From NCBI GenBank assembly GCA_951799445.1, contig OX637295.1:19468001-19532000 (forward strand): a stretch of 64,000 nucleotides of DNA, written 5' to 3'. Origin of the DNA: Pseudisothecium myosuroides. Its lineage: Eukaryota; Streptophyta; Bryopsida; Hypnales; Lembophyllaceae. This document shows, piece after piece, positions 1-13,732 of the stretch; position 1 is the stretch's first letter; each line of letters begins with the position of its first letter. The notes below the pieces were generated by a model. That model saw only the letters and a program-made list of their open reading frames with translations. It did not search any database and was not told the DNA's origin. The position numbers and the translations under genes are program-made.

Positions 1-222
1 TTTAAAATTTTAATTAATTATTAATATCTGCCTGGCAGTTGCTTGGCAACGTCATATTGATGATTTGGCAGCGTTCCCAGAGTTTCCACAGTCCAGGAAT
101 TTGCAATTTTCCAAAGGCCCAAAGATCCTCTAATGCTGTCTCTTTTGAGGTGATTGTGATAGTGACAAACCATGTCGAAAACAATAAAAGTTATACATGG
201 TTTACACAAAAGGTACACTTGT

Positions 223-1066
223 GGGTGATTGCAAAAAAGACCTGTACTATTTTCCGTCACAAGTTCAATGCGGAAGTTGTTTTGTGCCATAAGTATTGCA
301 AAAATGATTGAATGAACATGAAATTCAAAAGCAAACTTTCTATAGCAAAAGAAAATGCACTTGAATTATTTCAATTTTTTCAAAATTATTTTAATAGGTG
401 AAATTGAATTTTGAATATATGTCACACATGCGGTTTTATTAGTTTTTAGTACTATTGAGTACCTTTTTTGAAGGATTACATCATCAAATTTGGTAGGCTA
501 GCTCTTCTAATAGAAATACACCTTCTCAGGAGAGGGATTTCCAAAAATATTTTCCAAGTGTGTTTTATATTGGCTTAAAGTGTACTATATTCAGGTTGAA
601 TTTATGTTGAATTAAAAATGTTTTTTTAGTTCTAACTTTGAGCTTCCTACTTTGCTCGTAGTCGGCAACTATGGCCATTTTTAAAATAAAATTTTCAAAC
701 TCATTTCCTAATTTTCAAAAATAGAAACGTGAAAGTGTCATTTTCTAGGATAAATTGTAGCATGTGGCTCAAAATAGTACTTCAGAGTACACATAAAGAC
801 TCAATAGTACTGCTAGGGCTCGTAATACCTTTTATCTGCCAATGTAAATTGTTTTTTAATGGAAAATTAAGTGTTTCCATCCATTTTTGTCATCCAGTGA
901 TGAACATCACATGTTGTTGAAATAGTAAATTTTAAATCCAATTGACCATTCAAATTTTATGTTCCATACCTTCAATAGTACTAAAGGTGGCTCATAGTAC
1001 AAAAAGTACTAAAAGTCCAAAAATGCAAAACGCAACAAATAGTACAAGTGTTTCTTGCAATCACCC
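223..1066. mobile_element. DNA transposon (family E) with GGGTGATTGCA termini
   Basis: The left end GGGTGATTGCAAAAAAGACC and the reverse complement of the right end (GGTGATTGCAAGAAACACTT) are inverted repeats that continue into TGTACTATTT on both sides. The flanks read CTTGT on the left and CTTGA on the right, a possible short target duplication. The interior is AT-rich with many AGTACTA motifs and no long ORF. A second copy with the same termini lies at 60027-60757. Superfamily not assigned. Confidence 0.65.
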
Positions 1067-1070
1067 TTGA

Positions 1071-1323
1071 AGGCCATATTCATTAAATTGAGACAAAATG
1101 GACATTTTGAGATTTTAACCCTATTATTTGAGACTTCTATTTCTAACAAATAAAAAATTTATGAACATATCAGCCCTTATAAAATCAAAGGTTTGTGAAT
1201 GTATTAACATATTTTAGTCTCAAATCACCAAATTTTTTCTATATCAAACACTTGTTATCATCTAAATGTAAAATCAAAGTTAAAATGAGATTGCAAATTG
1301 TCTCACTTTAATGAATATGGCCT
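1071..1323. mobile_element. 253-bp MITE with AGGCCATATTCATTAAA inverted repeats
   Basis: Left end AGGCCATATTCATTAAATTG; the reverse complement of the right end is AGGCCATATTCATTAAAGTG, giving about 24 bp of terminal inverted repeat through GAGACAA. The interior is non-coding. It directly abuts element E at 223-1066. Confidence 0.7.
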
Positions 1324-2362
1324 TACTTGTCAATTTTTCACTTTTCCATTGGTTGTAAAAAAATTCTCATATTTTGAAAGGCATACACTATCCATTTTTC
1401 CATTGAATTTAAAACCTGAAAAATCCAATCCTAAACCCTAATCTCTTCAACAACTTTGTCTTCAATCTCATGTCTCCTTCTCCTTCTTTGTCCCCTTTCG
1501 ACTCTTGAAATTGTCCGTATATGAAGAGAAAAGCATTTAGAAACATGTGAATTAGAAAGCATTAGCAACAAAAATAACATAAACTACCAAATAATAATTT
1601 TATAGCTATCATAAAATTTTAGCATTCAAAATTTCAAACATACTCTAATACTAAACTCCTAATTCAAAATTCATGAGCATTCACAAGCATCCCATTCCAC
1701 CACAATCCAAAGCATCAGCACCCTCACAAATTAAGATACAAATTGCCAAACCCTAACTCTCCCAATTGACCTCCAAACACTACACGCAGTGGTGTAAATT
1801 GACTAATCAGACATTGAATCGCAAAATCCTCCTATACATGCATCAAGCCGGTTGACATTTTTTGAAAATAAATCATCAAAATGACTAAATTTCAAGTGGA
1901 ATACAAAACAACAAGCAGTTAGTTCCTACATGAGCAAATAATAGTTGAAGACTTACAAGAATCGTTCTATTTCATCTTTGACCTACTACTTTTGTATTTT
2001 GCTTCGTCTTCTTCTATAGAAGCCTAAATGTGCACCAATAATTTCTTGGCAAGTGTAATCTCTCTTTGCTTTTGAACGTCTTGTTTACATGTGAAATTCA
2101 GAAGATTCAAAGAATACTTTGAATATTGGAACGCAAGATGACCTAATCGGCATCCATTATAAATTTGTGAAAACCAAGAGAGAGTAAACTCCATGGCATC
2201 CAAGAACAAATCAATGCAAAGAAACTCAATGCATAAAAAACAAGAAAACAACCTTGAAAAAAAGTACATAGTAACCGTGAATCAAAGCAAAGTGATGGAA
2301 ATAAAACCACCAATGGCCAACGGCATTTAAAAAAAATTCACACCAAATGGCAGTGGAGGGTG
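1324..2362. other. AT-rich intergenic stretch
   Basis: No convincing ORF or repeat end is seen. The only open frames are short and have no recognisable motifs. Confidence 0.5.
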
Positions 2363-2644
2363 CATCACAAAGTTTAGGTCTACCCTACGGTTTGTCAACA
2401 ATTATCATGTGGTTATTGTTGTTTCATGGGTTTCGCACGTTAATTACAATTTATCGCATCATTACGATACATTATTTTGCATCATTACAATGCAATTGCA
2501 AGTAATGCATTGTAACGATGCGATAACTATGCAAAGTAATGCATCGTAATGATGCAGTAAATTGTAATTAATGTGCAAACCCATGAAACAACAATAACCA
2601 CATAATAACTTGTTGACAAATCGTAGGGTCTAAACTTTGTGATG
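2363..2644. repeat. Large foldback (near-perfect inverted repeat, about 135 nt per arm)
   Basis: The left arm starts CATCACAAAGTTTAGG and runs through GTGGTTATTGTTGTTTCATG and AATTACAATTTATCGCATCA. The right arm is its reverse complement, ending CTAAACTTTGTGATG at 2644. The arms meet near 2500 with almost no loop. Only a few mismatches are visible. It could be a foldback MITE; a transcript would form a long hairpin and could feed small-RNA production (inference). Confidence 0.85.
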
Positions 2645-2948
2645 TGGTCTTCTTTTTTTAATCTCATTGCACAGCTGATTTTACACTCAGAAGGGGGGGG
2701 GGAACTTTATAGGAGATAGTAAGATCTTATAGTTATATTTTTTCATTTAAAAATAATTTTTAAAGTTATTTGCTTTTTGCAATAGAAATGGCAATTTTGA
2801 GTGCTTTTTGATAGAAAAGATCTTCAAACTTTTAGGGGTCAAATGCCTCGATTCCTCTTTTAAAGACTAACACATATCAATCTTGGTTGCTCCAAGAAAT
2901 TAGGATCTACTTTTGTCTATCCACCTTTACAGGTGAATTAATTAAAAA

Positions 2949-3215
2949 TCCCTAAAGTTCTATGACTATGTTTTCACCCAAAACGCTTCAAAACTGCCAT
3001 TTCTTGTACAAGTATCAAATTTTAGAAACAAACTACTTATCATGCAATAACTTTTGACTCATATTTTCAAATGTCATGAAATTTTGTGTATATGAAAAAT
3101 ATTCCTCATCCCCACATTCTATTAAGATTTCACCCTAAAATATGCAAATCTCCAATCACACATATTTGCCTAAAATTTCTATGATGCCAAAAAATGCATG
3201 TTGGTCCTTTAGGGA
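2949..3215 (+). mobile_element. TTAA-flanked MITE, family A, short deletion derivative
   Basis: Left end TCCCTAAAGTTCTATGAC, right end GGTCCTTTAGGGA followed by TTAA (3216-3219). The right two thirds match the right end of the 935-bp copy at 20770-21704, including the segments near AACTTTTGACTC and GCATGTTGGTCC. Only 267 bp remain, so the middle of the element is missing. Confidence 0.7.
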
Positions 3216-3593
3216 TTAAATGACCATCATTTTTTTAATCTTGGATAGTAGTGATGAGATTGATGAAACACTAGTTTTGGTGACCAAGGATATTGTCAAC
3301 AACGCATTTCACCAATGGATGAAGTTCAACAATTGTAAATCGCAATAAGTAAGCAAACATTCTAATTAGAAGCTTGAAGATTTAAATAATAAGGTCTATT
3401 TTAATAGTTGCATTTTTATTATTGAAAATAGTTATTTTGTTCATTTTGTACTTTGAGCTATAGTATCAAAATTTATACAATGTGATTAAGCAACTTCTAT
3501 ATGAGAAAGTGTGCTTCAAAGACATATCATTCAATGCAGGTGGTAGTTCATAAAGTAAGCTACGATCAAGGTTTTCAACAAAATTGCACACTT

Positions 3594-3740
3594 CAAAACA
3601 ATTTTTCACTTAATTTTCCTAAAAAAATAAACATAAGTCACATCTAATTCATTTTAAAAAATAAATCAAAACAATTTTTCACTTAATTTTCCTAGAAAAA
3701 GAAACATAAGTCACATCTAATCCATTTTTAAAAATAAAAA
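3594..3740. repeat. Two 73-bp tandem repeat units
   Basis: The unit beginning CAAAACAATTTTTCACTTAA occurs at 3594 and again at 3667, and both copies contain ACATAAGTCACATCTAAT. There are only a few differences. Confidence 0.8.
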
Positions 3741-4910
3741 AATTCTCATACTCTTCTTGAATTAATTTTGAAGGTAGAATGGAAGGTGCTCTAAAAAGTA
3801 AAAATGCCCCTGCTATGAAAAATCTAACATCCATACGACCAAAACTCTTCTACAGTTCTTTGTGTTTTGGGACACATTTAGAATACGGGCGCAATTTCTT
3901 TTACACCTTCTGAAAATTAAACCAATCCGGCATCTTGTAACTAATATATTTAATTGGATAAAAGACTTGATCAAATTGGTCATAGTGACCAAACTCATCA
4001 CTCCAATCAAATTAATCACAATGATCTATTTGGTCTATGTGGTCAGTCTGATCAAATTCATCAAATTCATCATTGTCATCATTAAAATAAAAAATTTAAC
4101 ATTTTAAATATTTTATTCATCGTCAAAAGTTCCTTAAAAAAAACTGCCCATTTCACCATTGATTTCCTCATATTTAGGTCATTCCAAAGTCTCCAATTCA
4201 ATTTTTTACTTGAAACAACATCAACATGAGGAAATAAGTAGTAAAGTGGGTAGAAAAGTAAATCAAGTTGAGTAAAGACCAAGTACTTTTCATAAGTTAG
4301 AAGCCTCTGAATCACTGGTATTGAGTTGAGGTAAGTGATGATGCCTGTGCTGCGGATACAGGAGCTTGCATTCTGTCCTCCAAAAATATTCAAAGAATTG
4401 TCTGAGTCCCTATAACTGGCATGCCTTCGTAGTACACTTTGGAGAGAATTGATGTTAATGATATATATTTGAACATGCCTCAAGTTCCAAGAGGGTTTTG
4501 TTTAGTTCATGACCCACTTGAATGGCATAAATCTGTGCAAGACAAGATGAAACCAAGCGCAGAGGGAAGGAAAAAAAATAGTACTCTTTCACCATTGACC
4601 ATTCTGAAACTTTACAAAATATCGTCCCGGAGCGTCGGGTGATTTTCATGTGCTCTTGGATGGCTACACCTCAGCTAACGAGTTCGCTAACGAGAGCAAG
4701 CTAGGATACCGTTCGTAATCGTTTCAAAACTTGCAGCACTAGGCCAGCGAAACCGCTTTCTCTAAAGGAAATTTAACCGTGTTCGACTTAGGCACTGTCG
4801 GTCAAGCCCCACGAGGCAAGACTTCGTGAGTTGCCTTGAAATCAGTGTAAGTACAGCTTTCTCATAGGTTGGTCTGAAGAGTGAAGAGTTGGAGAAAAGA
4901 AGCAGCTAAT
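3741..4910. other. Intergenic stretch and 3' flank of MSI1
   Basis: 3950-4080 holds short degenerate repeats of GATCAAATT/GGTCA type. About 4640-4910 is less AT-rich and is the likely 3' untranslated region of MSI1, which ends at 4911 on the minus strand. The short ORFs here overlap on both strands and show no motifs. Confidence 0.4.
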
Positions 4911-8207
<3,297 letters not shown>

Positions 8208-8262
8208 CTAAACTAGAATAATGTATTAGATTATTGTTGGAACTTCAGATGAAACTTAAGTA

Positions 8263-8775
8263 GTGTGCCTGTGCCGCTGCCACAACACAATAAAATAAAA
8301 GTAAAAGTATTTTTCACTTCAAAATATAATATCTTTCACACTGTAGGTTCAAACGCCACAAAACAAAGCCCTTGCACCCCTCCTTCCCGAGTGCTTTCCA
8401 ACAATACCAAACATGCGACTGGGGGATGCACAGTCCAGGAGATCTCAACGTAACAAACAAAACAAACAATCTAGCTTCAGGTATGGACTCGTGTATCCTC
8501 TGTTGTTGTCACAACCAAAATAATAAAAGTAAAAGTAATTTTTTTACTTCCAATTCATGAATAAAAAAATTTGAAATTCAATATCTTTCACACCATCTGT
8601 CCATACGGCACGATTGCACAAAATAAAGCCTATACACCCTTCCTCGTCGAGGGCTTTCCAATGCTACCAAGAACGTAATTGGAGGATACACTGTCCAGGA
8701 GATCTCACCGTAATAAACAAAACAAAACAAACAAATTTAAGTTATAGAGATAGATGTGCTTTTCCCACAAAAATC
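8263..8775. repeat. Diverged tandem duplication upstream of MSI1
   Basis: Two head-to-tail units of about 230-260 bp (8281-8509 and about 8510-8775). Each contains, in order, an A-rich stretch with AAAAGTAAAAGTA, then AATATCTTTCACAC, then GTCCAGGAGATCTCA, then an AACAAAACAAACAA tract. They lie 0.2-0.7 kb upstream of the MSI1 start codon, so they fall in its likely promoter. No function can be read from them. Confidence 0.7.
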
Positions 8776-9549
8776 CCAAAAAAAATGGAAAATCATTTTT
8801 TATTAAATCTTAGCCTATTTAGGGATGAAAATAATTCTAAAGCGACGTATACACCTTAAAGTAATATTTTTAATTATATTTTATTATTTCTACTTAATTT
8901 TATATAATATTTGAAATAAAATCTTAGCAAATTGAAAAATATAAAATATAGTATATGTAAAAGCATCATGTTTGTCTATGACATTTTTTCATAAGGCCAT
9001 CTCAACTGACTATGACTATGAAGAAAAAGGATTTGGTCACTCAAATGCAAAAATTCTCAATCATGTGAATATTTTAACTATTGAGAATTATGGTGCTTTT
9101 CTACAAATCATAATGCACTTCATATTTTTCACAATTGTAAATTATCCTTCAAGAAATTGCAAGAGATCATTGATGATGTTTTCACATACCATAGATATTT
9201 TCAAAATTACATACTAATGGAAAAAAAATTCAATATTATTCAGAAATTATTGTGAAGAAATTAATATTATCAAATAGTAAATGCGGAATAATTGTATAGC
9301 TCATAATAGATGGAGTATAATTTTTCTAAATTTTTATCAATATTTCATTCATTCTTCTAAGCAACATTTTAAAAAAATTCACATTTGTCCACAGTTGAAA
9401 TAGTAAGTGGGATATGGTTTTTAATAATTTTGATAGAGATTATTTATTCAACTACACGAGTAAATTCAATAACTGTCCCGTTGCTAGTAATAACAATAAT
9501 GGGCAATTTCATTAAAATGGCAATATTTTTTTTAAATGGCATGAAAACA

Positions 9550-9635
9550 ATTCAAAACGACCATTCTGAAATCTATACCTGTCCTAGATGGTTCAAAACG
9601 GCCGTTCTAAAATCTATATCTGCCCTAGATGGTGA
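9550..9635. repeat. Two 43-bp tandem units
   Basis: TTCAAAACGACCATTCTGAA and TTCAAAACGGCCGTTCTAAA each start a unit that ends in CCTAGATGG. The surrounding DNA (8776-9949) is AT-rich, with no other recognisable feature. Confidence 0.7.
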
Positions 9636-10211
9636 AAATGGCACACTGTCAAAGTGGTACTTGGAATACCGCCATTTTAACGAAGTTGCCCATAATAACT
9701 TTTACAGATTTGAAAACTATGCAAATTTGTAAGGGACACTAATATAGAAGTTTCCAATATTTTAAATAAAATCAATATGATGTGATTTACACTAATTTCA
9801 TACGATCGTAGAATGATTATCAACCAACAAGGAATCCAAAAGGTTATCCCATGAAAGACCCAGTGGTTGTTGAACAACCAATTGAAAATTCACATAGGAT
9901 CCTATAGACCTCATAAGCCCAACTATTTTGGTTATTTCTTGAATGTAGTTTAATCCCTAGATTCCCAAGGCCTCTTTTGTAAAATCACTCAAAATTGTCA
10001 TTTCAAATGCAAAGAGCAAAAGAAATTAAAAATTGATTTTTCTACATATAAAGCTATAGGATCTTGCAATAGACTAATAAGTATAAAAATGTATGGAAGA
10101 AATTTTCATAAAATTTGACTACATAGGTTGAAAGATATTTGCGTTCAAAATGATGAAAACATGATTTCTTAGCATCACAGTGAACTAGTTTGTAGGTTTG
10201 AATCTTCTTAA

Positions 10212-10881
10212 TCCCTAAAATTCCAAGGCCTTTTTGCCATCAAAAACCACTCAACATTGCCATTTCTATTGCAAAGAGCAAAAAACTTTTTTAAATGTTT
10301 TTTTTGCATATCTAACCATAGGATCTTGTACTAGACTAGTGTGAAAATGTGTGGAAGAAAATTCAAAAACTTTGACCATATAGATTGCAAGATATTTGCA
10401 TTTATACATGTTCTTTTGAACCTTGCTTGACTAGATTTTTTGGCTTTGAACCTTCTTGACTTAAAATTTTTGCTCTAATGGTTTTGAATTTCTAATTTTT
10501 TATCTTGAAAAATTGAATTGAGAGTCTAGGAAAGAAAATTTTAGAAAAAAAACACTAAATTTTTGCTCATTAAAAATTTCTTAAGTAGAAGTAGGTTCAA
10601 GATTGAAGGAAAAACAAAACCATTAATAGCTCTAAGATAGAATTGGAACACACTAGTCTCAAGTGTGAAATTTTTCTAGCAAGAGATTTTAACCTTGTGA
10701 GACCTTTTTTTTGAAAAATTGTAAAAATTGAGCTCATAAATGAATCCTACAAGTTATTTTTTCAAGAAGATGCTCTAATTGCCCCAAAAACAAAATTGTC
10801 CATAATTTTCTTATAACAAATCCAATTGGAATGAATCGAAGCTTTCCATGCAGATAAAAAATATAATCTGTGAGAAAAAAA

Positions 10882-10930
<49 letters not shown>

Positions 10931-11214
10931 TTTATTTTTTTTTTTATTTTTTTTTTATTTTTTTTTTTTATTTTTTATTTTTTAATTTAAAGTTTTAGTG
11001 AGGGTTTTCTTCTGCCCCTCGAACTAAAATTTGGGCTTTTTGTGCCATAACTTTTTTTCCAAGGCATTTATTGAAATAAAAATCATATTTCCAAAAAGCT
11101 AATGTGTTTTTTTATCTTCACTAAAAAATTCAGAAAATTACAACAAATATTGAAACCACAAGAGCCTACCCGAAATTCATTTTGTCCTCCAAGGGGACAA
11201 CAGGACTTTAGGGG
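10212..11214 (+). mobile_element. Family-A TTAA element, inner nested copy
   Basis: Starts TCCCTAAAATTCCAAGGCC after TTAA (10208-10211) and ends GGACTTTAGGGG at 11214, followed by TAAA, a one-base variant of TTAA. It is about 1.0 kb and aligns along its length with 20770-21704. Its middle has expanded into (TA)n plus T-rich low-complexity DNA at about 10885-10985. Confidence 0.75.
10885..10985. repeat. (TA)n and T-rich low-complexity tract
   Basis: About 25 bp of alternating TA, then runs of T interrupted by single A. It lies inside the nested family-A element and is probably a microsatellite expansion of its A/T-rich core. Confidence 0.85.
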
Positions 11215-12277
11215 TAAAATTATTTTTTTGCATTTATATTTTTTATTATGAAAAATGAAGTTGAGAGTGTAGGAGAAAAATTTCCAAAATAAATAACATA
11301 ATTTTATTCTTTAAAAAATTGTTAAGTAGAAGTAGGTACAATATAGAGGGAAAAAATAAATCTTTAATAGCTCTTAGTTGGAATTGAAACACACTAATCT
11401 CAATGGTAAGAATGTAAGATTGTTCTAAGAATTGAAGTCAACCCTACAAAACTTGTTTTTATGAAAAATGGATAAACTGAGCTAAAAAATGATTCCAATA
11501 TTTATTTTTTCTAGAAAATGCTCTAATTGCCCTCTAAATAAGATGCTTCTTAATTTTCTTAACATTTATACAATTGAAATAAACCAAATCTTTCCATAGA
11601 CAAATATATAATCTATTAAGAAAAATCTTTTAAGAGTTTTATTTCAAATTTTTTGTTGTTGTTGTCTTCCTCTCAACTATTTTGTGCTTTATGTGGCATG
11701 ACTTTTGAACCCGCACACCAAGAGAAATGAAATTATAAATGCAAAAATCTTATATGTTTTTCTAATATCTTGAAAAAGAGTTTCAAAAAATCATGCCAAA
11801 ATTGAGATCTCAATAACCTTCTCAAAGTATCAAGTGCTTTGTTTTGCAAGGGACACTTATGAATTTAGGACTAGTTAAGGACATTTTTGTGTAGCCTCAA
11901 AAACTTTCAATGCCCAAACTTTAACCCCTGAAGCTCTCTCAACCCATATTGTGCTTTTAGCTTTTTACTTATTTTGTACATACCTTCCTAGAACAGTTCT
12001 TATCAAAATTCTCCAATTGAGCATACTTAGAATAATCTAAGAGGTTTACTAAATATAGCCATTAAATTAAAAATGTTCACATTTAATGTATTAGAATTAA
12101 TCTGGAATGTTTATCCAAATGAAGTTTAGAATTAAAAACATCATTTTGGTATTTTAAATCTAAAAATAGTATCTAAAAAGAAAGTTTGAATGAAAAACAC
12201 TCAATGTTGCATACATTCAAATTCTAACACATGGAGGTTGTAATTACAATAATTTATTGAAGGTTTGGACACTTTAA

Positions 12278-12702
12278 CTCTACAAGGACGCCACAAACAC
12301 TAAGTGTCTAATGGATGATAGAGAATCTTTCTAGATAGGACAGAAGTGCAGATGTTCATCCTTGGAATTTTGAATAAATAGGGGAGGTCTTGCACAGTAA
12401 GTTTGTCCTCCAATGAATGCTCTTGGATTTTTTTTAACCCTTAAAGGACGGATTAGTGACTGTGAGAATCATTGCCTTACAAAAATGTAAAAGCACTCAT
12501 TGGAAGTCAAACTACTGTAGAAGACCTCCCCTTTTCACAACAAAATTCCCGAGGATGAGTAGATGCACTTCTATCCGCATGCAAGAATTCTTTGTCATTC
12601 ATTGGATGCCAAATGTCCATCGCATCTTTTATGGGTTAAGCAAATGATTCATATGATACCCTACAAGATGATTTTCACTGTGACCAACCCGTCCTTCTGG
12701 GG
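12278..12702 (+). mobile_element. Family-D TTAA MITE, outer copy, split by a second family-D copy
   Basis: Left part 12278-12433 follows TTAA (12274-12277) and starts CTCTACAAGGACGCC. Right part 12640-12702 ends CCCGTCCTTCTGGGG, followed by TTAC. Together these parts match the uninterrupted element at 40759-40986. The inner copy at 12438-12635, in opposite orientation and flanked by TTAA on both sides, sits exactly between them. Confidence 0.75.
12438..12635 (-). mobile_element. Family-D TTAA MITE, inner nested copy (198 bp)
   Basis: TTAA at 12434-12437 and 12636-12639. It starts CCCTTAAAGGACGG and ends CATCTTTTATGGG. Reverse-complemented, it aligns with 40759-40986, including CATTCATTGGATGCC at one end and GTGACTGTGAGAATC near the other. 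Confidence 0.8.
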
Positions 12703-12795
12703 TTACACTGTCATTTTCATATGTTTGATTAGACGCTCTAAAGTGTCATTTTCAAATGCTTATTCTAAATTCTGTCACAAGTACAAATCTTGGTA

Positions 12796-13002
12796 CAATA
12801 GAACCTCTCTTACTGCATACTCTCTTAGTGCATAATATGCAATAAGAGAGGTTCGTAGGTGGAGCCAATTTCAAGTATTTAATCTGGAGAGTAGTCTAGT
12901 TAGATGCCACATTAGTCAAGTGCCATTACTACAATTGTACAACTGCATAAAACCTGTCTTAGTGCATAGTCCCAACACTATGCACTAAGACAGGTTCTAC
13001 TG
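12796..13002. mobile_element. Emigrant/pogo-like MITE with a hairpin at each end (207 bp)
   Basis: TA flanks both ends (12794-12795, 13003-13004). The ends read CAATAGAACCTC and, reverse-complemented, CAGTAGAACCTG, resembling the CAGTA-AACCTC ends of Emigrant/pogo MITEs. The right end folds on itself: 12952-12970 (ACCTGTCTTAGTGCATAGT) pairs perfectly with 12977-12995 across a 6-nt loop. The left end has a similar, less perfect hairpin (AACCTCTCTTA with TAAGAGAGGTT). Confidence 0.8.
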
Positions 13003-13004
13003 TA

Positions 13005-13732
13005 CACAACTCCAAGAAAGCAACTTCTAAGAAAGTGGGAAATTGAAGCATGTTGCACTTTCTCCACTCTTCACACTCTCAAGTCTTCTTATGTTCACCG
13101 ACAGTAGGCTTACCATTATTCAAAGGAACCAAACCTTGACAAAAACACTGTAGAGAGCATGGGTAGGATTGACTCAAGAACCTGCAGATATTGGTAAAGC
13201 TATCAATCATTTGCCCCAGATGCTGTGCAAAAGGAAAATGGATTCGTTTTGCTGAGGCAGCAGCTCAAGAAAGTTATGAGTATGGGTCAGTATTATTGTC
13301 GATCTGCCAAGTCTGATTTATTAGTGCAAAGTTTTGCAGGACTCTGGCCAACCAACGTGCACTAAGTTAAAATCCCCGTGCAAAAGCAAATCGAAAACCA
13401 ATGACAGATTGGAAAGCTACAGAAAAAAGCCTGGCACACCAAAGTCCGCAGACGGTGCTGACCAGGAACGGAATGTTTGAAAACAGCTAACTTACGCCTC
13501 AATGATGTTTGAATTACAGCAGAAGAAGCAGACACACGAGCCCACTTATTAGCTCTTGTTTACAAAACGTGTCTTAAATTTTTTCCCGAACCAGGGGACG
13601 GCAATTACACAACAATCTGATTGTGAACCAGAACTAAGCTAGTTAGCTGCGCTACAAAACACGAAAAAGAAGAAGAAATGCAATGGGTTGATGTTAAAAA
13701 AAAAGGGGGGGCGCTCTAGTCTACGTTCATCT
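13005..13732. other. 3' flank of the GT8 gene
   Basis: Base composition rises towards gene-like values. This is the likely 3' untranslated region and intergenic DNA downstream of the minus-strand GT8 stop at 13733. No separate gene is seen. Confidence 0.45.

Larger units (their letters stand above)
9954..11874 (+). mobile_element. Older family-A TTAA element split by insertion of a second family-A element
   Basis: The left half (9954-10207) follows TTAA at 9950-9953 and starts TCCCTAGATTCCCAAGG. The right half (about 11219-11874) resumes in the matching place of the element (GAAGTTGAGAGTGTAGG, GTAAGTAGAAGTAGG-type segments) and ends just before TTAA at 11875-11878. The interruption is the complete family-A copy at 10212-11214. 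Aligned to 20770-21704, the break falls at a TTAA in the element's interior. Confidence 0.7.

Noticed and set aside
10885..10985. Possible origin or matrix-attachment signal
   Set aside because: Simple microsatellite expansion inside a transposon explains it.
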